Of a DNA stretch of 29,130 nucleotides, positions 24,125 through 29,130 are shown in pieces. The notes beneath the pieces are model-generated. The model searched no databases. It saw nothing but the letters and a program-made list of their open reading frames with translations, and was not told the origin of the DNA. Origin of the DNA: DAOMFM01 sp035429825 (GTDB lineage: Bacteria > Acidobacteriota > Blastocatellia > UBA7656 > JADIYM01); the NCBI GenBank assembly GCA_044224215.1, contig JBGAKX010000049.1:1-29130 (forward strand). Reading direction: 5' to 3'. The stretch's first letter is position 1; each line of letters begins with the position of its first letter. The translations under genes and the position numbers were made by a program.

Positions 24125-25288
24125 ATGGACTTCACGACAAAAGAGATGCTGAAGCGGTACGGCAAGCTTGCAATGGGCAAGCCGTTCTCGCCGATCCTTC
24201 TCAACATCCTCTGCACGTCGGTGTGCGACATGCGATGCGTTCACTGCTTCTTTACCGAGGAGCTCGACGACGCGCCGCGCAAGAAGCTGCAGATGAAGAC
24301 GCACGAGATCGTGAAGATCTCCGAGACGCTCGGCGGAAACCTCGGAGTCCTGATCATCGCCGGTGGCGAGCCGTTCACGCGGCGTGATCTGCCTCAGATC
24401 GTTAAGGCCTTCTACGACAACAATAAGCTCGAGTCGGTGTATCTGATGTCAAACGGCCAGATCCAGAAACGGATCATGCCGGACGTCCAGAAGATTCTCG
24501 ACGAGTGCCCGAATCTGAACGTGGCAGTTGCGCTTGGAATCGACGGATTGAAGGAGGAGCACGACAAGATCCGTCAAAAGCCCGGTTCGTGGGACATCGC
24601 GATCGACACTGCGCGCAAGCTTCAGGAGATCAAGAAGACCTACCCGAGGCTCGATATCCAGACGTGCACGTGCCTGATGAACAGCAACCAGGACAGGATC
24701 TTCGACTGGTACAACTTCCTCAAGTACGACCTCAAGCCCGACAAGATCAACGTCAACTACATCCGTCCGCCTTCGGCAGATCCGAAGGAGCTCGACATCG
24801 ACCTCGAGCGGTACCACAAGCTCGGCCGGCTGATCGACGACGACTCGCGGCACGCCGCGGTCAAGAACAACTACTCGGGCGACGCCGGGTTCTTCAAGGC
24901 GGCGATCGACATCTACATGCACGAGTTGATCGCCAGGACCGAGACGGAAAAGAAGGCCCAGCTGACGTGTTACGCCGGAACGGCGGGGGCGGTCATCTAC
25001 GACGAAGGCACGATCTCGAGTTGCGAGAACCTCTCGGCCATCGGAAATCTGCGTGACGTGGACTGGGACTTCCAGAAGATCTGGAACTCGCCCGAAATGG
25101 CGGCACGCCGCAAGCAGGCCGCCGACGGTTGTTTCTGCACGCACGAATCGAATTGCTACTACCCGTCGCTCGCCTTCAATCCGCGCCACCTGGTTGCGAT
25201 CAAGAAGCTCGAGCGCGAAATGAAGCGATCGCGGCGCGAACTGCTCGTCGGCGAAAGCGCGCCGGTCGACCCGCTCGTTGCCGGTTGA
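24125..25288 (+). CDS. Radical SAM protein with SPASM-like C-terminus
   Basis: A 387-residue radical SAM enzyme. The CxxxCxxC cluster is Cys34-Cys38-Cys41 in CDMRCVHC, and GGEPF (80-84) is the SAM-binding motif. The C-terminal part holds five more cysteines (282, 300, 336, 338, 344) in the style of a SPASM/twitch domain: TCYAGTAGAVIYDEGTISSC and CFCTHESNC. Such domains bind auxiliary iron-sulfur clusters and are common in peptide-modifying or cofactor-forming enzymes. The reaction is unknown. It has its own promoter and Shine-Dalgarno sequence, and its stop overlaps the start of a 58-residue coiled-coil protein by one base, which might be a partner. The protein is richer in Lys, Asn and Tyr than its neighbours. 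Confidence 0.9.
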   Translation: MDFTTKEMLKRYGKLAMGKPFSPILLNILCTSVCDMRCVHCFFTEELDDAPRKKLQMKTHEIVKISETLGGNLGVLIIAGGEPFTRRDLPQIVKAFYDNNKLESVYLMSNGQIQKRIMPDVQKILDECPNLNVAVALGIDGLKEEHDKIRQKPGSWDIAIDTARKLQEIKKTYPRLDIQTCTCLMNSNQDRIFDWYNFLKYDLKPDKINVNYIRPPSADPKELDIDLERYHKLGRLIDDDSRHAAVKNNYSGDAGFFKAAIDIYMHELIARTETEKKAQLTCYAGTAGAVIYDEGTISSCENLSAIGNLRDVDWDFQKIWNSPEMAARRKQAADGCFCTHESNCYYPSLAFNPRHLVAIKKLEREMKRSRRELLVGESAPVDPLVAG

Positions 25289-25464
25289 TGGATGAAGCGC
25301 GGCGGCAGCTCAGGCATCTCGAGAGCGCACGTCAGGAACTGAGCGCGCTCATCGATTCGATGGACTCCATGGCAGATCTCGGGAGATTTCTCCCAGACCT
25401 TCGGCGGATCGCCGCCCAGATGGATGCAGATCTCGACGCGCTCCGGGCCCAACTGGAGGAATGA
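25288..25464 (+). CDS. Small coiled-coil protein, 58 residues
   Basis: Begins at the ATG overlapping the radical SAM stop (TGATG), an arrangement typical of coupled translation. The product is almost entirely charged and leucine residues with heptad-like spacing (ARRQLRHLESARQELSALI; LRRIAAQMDADLDALRAQL), so a coiled coil is likely. It has no cysteine, membrane segment or signal. It is not an obvious precursor peptide (no leader/core split). It could be an accessory subunit of the radical SAM enzyme; no family recognised. Confidence 0.6.
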   Translation: MDEARRQLRHLESARQELSALIDSMDSMADLGRFLPDLRRIAAQMDADLDALRAQLEE

Positions 25465-25504
25465 GATCGCGTCGTGTGCGAATTTGGGACATTTCAGCAA
25501 GAAT

Positions 25505-25530
25505 GCGCACGCCGCGTGGGGCGTTTGCGC
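25505..25530 (+). terminator. Imperfect hairpin downstream of the radical SAM genes
   Basis: GCGCACGCC (25505-25513) pairs with GGCGTTTGCGC (25520-25530) with a two-base bulge. It sits 41 bases after the stop of the small coiled-coil gene. No T run follows, so terminator function is uncertain. Confidence 0.3.
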
Positions 25531-25573
25531 CTGATATGCGTGCAATGTTGTTGGTTTTCGGCCCACTCGAACG

Positions 25574-25589
25574 TGGCACGCGAATTGTA
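25574..25589 (+). promoter_or_regulatory. Sigma-54-like promoter candidate before the BON lipoprotein gene
   Basis: TGGCACG (25574-25580) fully matches the -24 element, and TTGTA (25585-25589) stands at the right distance for the -12 element (consensus TTGCA). The change falls on the normally invariant C, so activity is doubtful. The rest of the 191-bp gap holds no convincing sigma-70 promoter. Confidence 0.3.
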
Positions 25590-25655
25590 GCAAGACACGT
25601 CGCGTCGATTGAAGGCGCGAATTAAACCTATTTGTAGACCTGAAGGAGGCTTTCG

Positions 25656-26180
25656 ATGGGGAAGACTAGTCTGCGGGCCGCGCTCCTTGCGGCTCTCTGT
25701 GTGCTGATGGCGATGTCGGCGCTGGCTTGCAAGAGCGGTCCCGACGATGCGGCCCTGACAACGTCGGTCAAGGCAAAGATCGCCGCCGATGCCGGGCTCA
25801 AGACGGCCAAGATCGACGTGGCGACAAAGGACGGTGTGGTGACCCTGTCGGGTACCGCCGACACGGACGCCGAGAAAACCAGTGCCGCCACGATCGCCAA
25901 GGGTGTCGAAGGTGTGAAGTCGGTTACGAACAACATCACTGTCAAGCCGCCCGCGCCGGTCGCGCCGGTTGTCGACACGAGCAATGACGCGGCGATCAAG
26001 AAGGCGATCACCGATGCGATCACGGCTGCCGGCGTCAAGGGCGTTGAAGTCGAAGTCGTCGGCGGCGTCGCGACACTCAAGGGCTCGGTTGCTAAGGGCT
26101 CGATGACAAAGGCCGTCATGGCTGCGAACGAAGCGAAGCCAAAGCCGACCAAGGTTCAGAACCAGCTCACTGAGAAGTAG
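25656..26180 (+). CDS. Lipoprotein with two BON domains
   Basis: A 174-residue exported protein. The signal peptide ends SALAC with Cys25 as the probable lipidated residue, although Ala rather than Leu stands at -3. Two BON domains follow (about 33-95 and 108-172), each with the pattern of a helix, then V-x-V-x-x-G-V-V-T-L-S/K-G and a second helix. BON domains occur in OsmY, DolP and similar envelope proteins and bind phospholipid surfaces. AAGGAGG lies 6 bases before the ATG. The next gene, 17 bases after, encodes a BON-LysM protein, so the pair probably acts in envelope maintenance or osmotic stress. Confidence 0.85.
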   Translation: MGKTSLRAALLAALCVLMAMSALACKSGPDDAALTTSVKAKIAADAGLKTAKIDVATKDGVVTLSGTADTDAEKTSAATIAKGVEGVKSVTNNITVKPPAPVAPVVDTSNDAAIKKAITDAITAAGVKGVEVEVVGGVATLKGSVAKGSMTKAVMAANEAKPKPTKVQNQLTEK

Positions 26181-26197
26181 AAGGGGAGGGTACAACG

Positions 26198-26566
26198 ATG
26201 GCTTTGACTGACAAGTATGCTTCGCTCATTGAAATGGCCCACGCTCACGGGAACGTGACGGTCGAGGATCAGGGAGACGTGCTCCACATCAACGGAACCG
26301 TCAACGATGACGCTGCCAAGGAGGCGCTGTGGGCCGAGTACAACCGGCTCGATCCGGAGATGCGCTCTGGAGACCTCGTGATGGACGTTCAGGTCGGCGG
26401 CGGTGGTCAAACCTACACCGTCAAGGCTGGCGATTCGCTCAGCAAGATTGCTGGCCACTATCCTGGCGTGACGTGGCACCAGATCTTCGAGGCCAACAAG
26501 GATCAGATCTCCGATCCCGACCTGATCCATCCGGGTCAGGTTCTGAAGATTCCTTCGAACGGCTGA
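26198..26566 (+). CDS. BON-like/LysM protein, Kbp (YgaU)-like
   Basis: A 122-residue protein. The N-terminal ~65 residues contain a BON-like strand pattern (DVLHINGTVNDDAAKEALW). Residues 72-119 are a LysM domain (TYTVKAGDSLSKIAGHY ... IFEANKDQISDPDLIHPGQVLKIP) closely resembling that of the E. coli potassium-binding protein Kbp/YgaU, which has the same BON plus LysM order. LysM domains bind peptidoglycan; Kbp is cytoplasmic and binds potassium. There is no signal peptide, which matches Kbp. GGAGG lies 8 bases before the ATG. It is the second gene of the BON pair. Confidence 0.85.
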   Translation: MALTDKYASLIEMAHAHGNVTVEDQGDVLHINGTVNDDAAKEALWAEYNRLDPEMRSGDLVMDVQVGGGGQTYTVKAGDSLSKIAGHYPGVTWHQIFEANKDQISDPDLIHPGQVLKIPSNG

Positions 26567-26577
26567 TCGCAGCCGTT
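26558..26577 (+). terminator. Hairpin at the end of the BON-LysM gene
   Basis: AACGGCTG (26558-26565) and CAGCCGTT (26570-26577) form an 8-bp perfect stem with a 4-base loop, followed by only one further T. The stop codon lies inside the stem. Likely a transcript end together with the next hairpin. Confidence 0.45.
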
Positions 26578-26594
26578 TGACGTAGGACCAGAGG

Positions 26595-26631
26595 ATCCAC
26601 GAGGGATGCAGCTGCTGTATCTCTCGTGGAT
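26595..26631 (+). other. 13-bp hairpin upstream of the small membrane protein gene
   Basis: ATCCACGAGGGAT (26595-26607) pairs with ATCTCTCGTGGAT (26619-26631), with one G-T pair, around an 11-base loop that itself contains CAGCTG. It lies 29 bases after the BON-LysM stop and just before the next promoter. A terminator or mRNA end is likely. Confidence 0.55.
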
Positions 26632-26641
26632 TCGCCGTTTA

Positions 26642-26671
26642 TTGACGGTCGCACACGCCGACCGGTATACT
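26642..26671 (+). promoter_or_regulatory. Predicted sigma-70-type promoter of the small membrane protein gene
   Basis: TTGACG (26642-26647), 18 bases, TATACT (26666-26671). This is one of the best promoter matches in the window. The start codon follows about 40 bases later. Confidence 0.6.
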
Positions 26672-26710
26672 CCCGAGTTCTCATCTGGCAGGGAGGCGGT
26701 TCTTCACAAC

Positions 26711-26953
26711 ATGGCGATCACCGACAACAAGACGTTTGGCTGGAACATCAACCTGTGGCAGTTTCTCGGGCTCGTTGCCATCGCGGCGCTCGTAGTTCTC
26801 GCGATTGCGACGAACCAGCTGGTGTGGGGTTACATCGCGATGACCCTTGTTCTGTGCGCGTTCTTTGGTGTTGTCGCGTGCAACATCGGTATCCAGAAGG
26901 ACAAAGGCGCGCGCGCCGACGCAGTCGAGCGTCGCGAGGACGGCGGCCGCTAG
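26711..26953 (+). CDS. Small inner-membrane protein with two helices, 80 residues
   Basis: The ATG at 26711 has GGAGG 14 bases upstream, a long spacing. Two hydrophobic segments are evident: about 15-35 (WQFLGLVAIAALVVLAIA) and 37-59 (WGYIAMTLVLCAFFGVVAC), joined by a very short turn, followed by a charged tail (KDKGARADAVERREDGGR). By the positive-inside rule the tail is cytoplasmic. An open extension upstream runs through the promoter and is rejected. I do not recognise the family. It is 44 bases upstream of the VTT-like gene and probably co-transcribed with it. Confidence 0.7.
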   Translation: MAITDNKTFGWNINLWQFLGLVAIAALVVLAIATNQLVWGYIAMTLVLCAFFGVVACNIGIQKDKGARADAVERREDGGR

Positions 26954-26997
26954 GTTCGCGACCGAGCGTCGCCCGGCCGCCGGGTCCGCACCTTCCG

Positions 26998-27648
26998 ATG
27001 GATGAACTCCATGAGTCGCCAGGTCCGCATGGCTCGTGGTGGCGCCGAACGCGTGTCCGAGTCGGACGCTGGATTCTCACGGAAAGCGCAACGGCCGCCG
27101 GCGCGGCCGGAATTGTAGTCCTTGCGTTCGCGGCCTCGGCAATCGTCCCGATAGCTCTCGAACCGTTTCTCATCATTCTCACGACGAACCTGCCGCACCT
27201 GTGGCGTCGATTCGCGCTCTGCTTCTCGGCTGGCTCCGTGCTGGGCGCCGTCGCGGTCTATTTCGTCGGGACGTTCTTTCTCTCGACGTTCGGCCTCGCC
27301 GTCATCAGGTTCTGGGGTGAGGAGCAGGCGTGGGCGCGCGTGCTCGAGACCGCGCACAGCAACTGGTGGTTGGTCCCGGTTGCGGCAGTTGCCGTCGGTC
27401 CGGGTCCGATGAAACTCGTAGCGATGGCAGCCGGTGCCGCCGGCATTTCGTTTGCGCCGTTTCTTGCCGTGCTCGTCGCTGGCCGGCTCGTGCGATTCTT
27501 TGCGCTCGCGCTCTTCAGCAGGAAGTTCGGCCAGACCATGCACGCGTGGTACGTCCAGGGACGTCGGCGCGCGGTGTTTGCCGCCGTCGCCGTGCTGTGC
27601 GTCGCTCTCGTCGTGGGATGGCTCGCGGTGCGGGCGTTTATTTATTGA
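26998..27648 (+). CDS. VTT/DedA-like (YqaA-type) membrane protein
   Basis: A 216-residue protein with about five hydrophobic segments. The centre resembles the VTT (SNARE-associated, DedA/YqaA) domain: a glycine-containing loop (SAGSVLGAVAVYFVG) and the later block VAVGPGPMKLVAMAAGAAGISF followed by VAGRLVRFFALA, matching the family pattern of a proline loop, small-residue helix and Arg-x-x-Arg-Phe. DedA-family proteins move polyprenyl-phosphate or phospholipids across the inner membrane. The acidic and Arg residues of classical DedA are not all obvious, so this is a YqaA-like assignment. The start codon lacks a clear ribosome-binding site. The 3' end overlaps the converging YCF48-like gene by 11 bp. 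Confidence 0.65.
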   Translation: MDELHESPGPHGSWWRRTRVRVGRWILTESATAAGAAGIVVLAFAASAIVPIALEPFLIILTTNLPHLWRRFALCFSAGSVLGAVAVYFVGTFFLSTFGLAVIRFWGEEQAWARVLETAHSNWWLVPVAAVAVGPGPMKLVAMAAGAAGISFAPFLAVLVAGRLVRFFALALFSRKFGQTMHAWYVQGRRRAVFAAVAVLCVALVVGWLAVRAFIY

Positions 27649-28819
27649 GCCGCTTGAGGATAATGCCTTCGCCGCCCGCCCGGACTTCGGCGAGATCGCG
27701 AACGAACAGGCACCGGAACGCCCGCGGTTCCGGTTCGCCCGTGCGCTTCTTTGGCCGCGTCATCGTCTGGGACGCAGTGGTGTCGAACACCGTCTGCTGC
27801 GTCCAGGTTGCGCCTCCGTCCGTCGTGGCCCAGACAGCCGCGCGGTCGCCGACGGCCCAGCCGTGTTTCGCATCCACGAACACGACGTCAAAGAAGCTGC
27901 GGGGCGAGGTCAGCTGAACCTTCCACGTGCGGCCACCGTCCACTGTCGCCAGAATCTTCGAAGGCCCTGGAAGCTCGTCGACAGCGTCGATCGTCATGCC
28001 GACGACCCAGCCGCGATTCGCGTCGATGAACTGAACCGCGCGCAGAAACTGCGCGGTCCCCGTCTGCACGCGTGTCCACGTCTTCCCGCCGTCGGTCGTC
28101 CTCAGCAGGATGTCCTCTTCGTTGTTCTCCTGGTTGCCGCCCGCGGCCCAGCCAATGCGCTCGTCGACAAACCAGATGTCGTTGATGGCGAACGGCGCGC
28201 CCTTACCCGCGGCGTCCTTCAGTTCGGTCCACGTCTTGCCGCCGTCCGTCGTGCCGAGCACCAGTCCCCGAACGTCGATGCTCGAGCCGGTCGGCGCGTC
28301 CCCCGCCGCCCATCCGTTGAGCGGATCGGTGAAGAAGATGCTCGCGATGCTCTCGCTGATCGTGAGCTGCGACGTCGAAGGCGAGCTCTTGGACTTGACG
28401 ACCGAGCCGGACGTGCTGTGTTCGGGCGACCACATCACCTGCGGAAGCTCGGCGGACCACGTCACGCCGCCATCGACCGAGTGGTAGATGACGCCCTCGG
28501 CCCCCACGGCCCATCCGTTCTTTGCGTCCGCGAAGTCGATGTCGAGCAGCGTGTCGCCGTCGATCTGAACGAGTTTCTTCCACGTCGCGCCGCCGTCTTC
28601 GGTTCGGACGATCGTGCTGACGTTCTGCTCGGCGTCGACGCCGGCGATCCATCCAAGCCGCGCATCGACAAAGTCGGCCGCCACAAAATCGAACGGCATG
28701 TCCTTTGTGGTATCGACGAATTCCGTCGTGGCCGGAGCGCGGTTCGCTTCGGGGGCGGTCTCGGGTGGCCGCGAGCACCCGAAGGCGAGCAGCAGGACAA
28801 ATGGGATGAGTCGTCGCAT
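27638..28819 (-). CDS. YCF48/BNR-repeat beta-propeller lipoprotein
   Basis: A 393-residue exported protein. MRRLIPFVLLLAFGC is a lipoprotein-type signal with Cys15. Six copies of the BNR/YCF48 turn T-x-D-G-G-x-T-W are visible (EDGGATWKK, VDGGVTWSA, TDGGKTWTE, TDGGKTWTR, VDGGRTWKV, TDGGATWTQ), each preceded by a G-W-x-x-G strand (NGWAVGAEG, IGWAAGGNQ, HGWAVGDRA). This forms a beta-propeller of the YCF48/HCF136 type; in plastids and cyanobacteria that family assists photosystem II assembly, but in other bacteria its role is unknown. The ATG at 28819 is chosen because the signal peptide starts there; the longer open frame to 29059 only reads through palindromic repeats. Confidence 0.88.
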   Translation of the reverse strand: MRRLIPFVLLLAFGCSRPPETAPEANRAPATTEFVDTTKDMPFDFVAADFVDARLGWIAGVDAEQNVSTIVRTEDGGATWKKLVQIDGDTLLDIDFADAKNGWAVGAEGVIYHSVDGGVTWSAELPQVMWSPEHSTSGSVVKSKSSPSTSQLTISESIASIFFTDPLNGWAAGDAPTGSSIDVRGLVLGTTDGGKTWTELKDAAGKGAPFAINDIWFVDERIGWAAGGNQENNEEDILLRTTDGGKTWTRVQTGTAQFLRAVQFIDANRGWVVGMTIDAVDELPGPSKILATVDGGRTWKVQLTSPRSFFDVVFVDAKHGWAVGDRAAVWATTDGGATWTQQTVFDTTASQTMTRPKKRTGEPEPRAFRCLFVRDLAEVRAGGEGIILKRLNK

Positions 28820-28825
28820 CGGGTG

Positions 28826-28831
28826 ATTATC
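28826..28831 (-). promoter_or_regulatory. -10-like box of the YCF48-like gene, 6 bases before the ATG
   Basis: GATAAT on the minus strand, a five-of-six match to TATAAT, lies 6 bases before the start codon. There is no Shine-Dalgarno sequence between and no good -35. It fits the short-leader pattern seen at dut and polA. Confidence 0.35.
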
Positions 28832-28887
28832 GCACGCGTTCAGCCGGCGCCGCACGTCGCAATTGCCGATGCATGGTGGGCGTCCGG

Positions 28888-29112
28888 GCACCCCGAAGGG
28901 GTGCGTCGAACCACAGGCGAACCGATGTGAATATGGCAAGGTGCATTTCGACGCGGCCCCCACGAAGGTCGTGGGCGGGATTCCGGGCACCCCGAAGGGG
29001 TGCGGGACAATAGCCGGGGGTCGAGGAGCGGAGCGACGACAACCCCCGGTCATCGGCAATTGCGGTTGCGGCCCTGAAAGGGTCGGGTTTCCGGCGGACC
29101 CTGTCCGGGTCC
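28888..29112. repeat. Extragenic palindrome cluster B
   Basis: The second group of the hairpin family found at 15393-15605. It has GCACCCC-GAA-GGGGTGC twice (28888-28904 and 28987-29003), a CCGGGGGT/ACCCCCGG stem (29014-29049) around the conserved core AGGAGCG-GAGCGACGAC, CCCT-GAA-AGGG (29072-29082) and GGACCC-TGTCC-GGGTCC (29096-29112). It lies upstream of the YCF48-like gene and may continue past the window end. No gene is evident between 28832 and 29130. Confidence 0.85.
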
Positions 29113-29130
29113 GGACGTGGTGGGCGGGTC

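Noticed and set aside
27434..28930. 498-codon plus-strand open frame
   Set aside because: Antisense to the YCF48-like gene, which has clear repeats and a lipoprotein signal.

Overview
The window is 29,130 bases of dense, GC-rich bacterial chromosome. It carries about 25 protein-coding genes on both strands, one broken gene, no RNA genes and no complete mobile element. Most genes are housekeeping. lpxC, a family 9 glycosyltransferase and a WaaP-like kinase fold point to a diderm (Gram-negative) bacterium that makes lipopolysaccharide. The secreted LmbE-type deacetylase, the short-type SAH hydrolase, the YCF48-like lipoprotein and the Pol I variant would fit an Acidobacteriota-like or related environmental lineage, but this placement is a guess from protein style; no marker gene here settles it.

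Layout. 1-1925 (minus): dut followed by a window-truncated secreted LmbE/PIG-L deacetylase, overlapping by ATGA. 2129-8060 (plus): eno and gpmI (two consecutive glycolytic steps), a WaaP/Kdo-kinase-like protein, a YchF-type ATPase and a GT9 heptosyltransferase-like protein. 8249-10427 (plus): a tight operon of a 90-residue unknown, a HEAT-repeat secreted protein, a small CPCC protein and purine nucleoside phosphorylase. 10474-12996 (minus): metK then ahcY, the S-adenosylmethionine cycle, separated by a strong RNA hairpin. 13233-15341 (plus): an anaerobic ribonucleotide reductase (NrdD)-like protein. 15393-15605: a cluster of extragenic palindromes. 15627-18938 (minus): polA and tag, both DNA repair. 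19147-20064 (plus): lpxC. 20054-21818 (minus): a broken Mrr-like restriction endonuclease gene. 21894-23993 (minus): a PaaG-like enoyl-CoA hydratase/isomerase and an MFS exporter. 24125-25464 (plus): a radical SAM/SPASM-like protein and a 58-residue coiled-coil protein. 25656-27648 (plus): a double-BON lipoprotein, a BON-LysM protein, a small two-helix membrane protein and a VTT-like membrane protein. 27638-28819 (minus): a YCF48/BNR propeller lipoprotein. 28888-29112: a second palindrome cluster.

The most unusual signals are these. (1) The NrdD-like protein keeps the ATP-cone, barrel and zinc-ribbon layout but lacks the radical and active-site residues expected of the family. (2) The WaaP-like protein keeps the HxD...N loop but lacks the expected metal-binding Asp and nucleotide-binding Lys. 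(3) The Mrr-like gene is broken by a 41-bp tandem duplication and a probable one-base deletion, and its nuclease motif is also degenerate. (4) A family of extragenic hairpins with conserved loops and varying, still-paired stems occurs at two sites. (5) Several genes have a -10-like hexamer only 6-9 bases before the start codon, suggesting leaderless transcripts. The recurrent promoter form is TTGACG, 17-18 bases, then TAnnnT.
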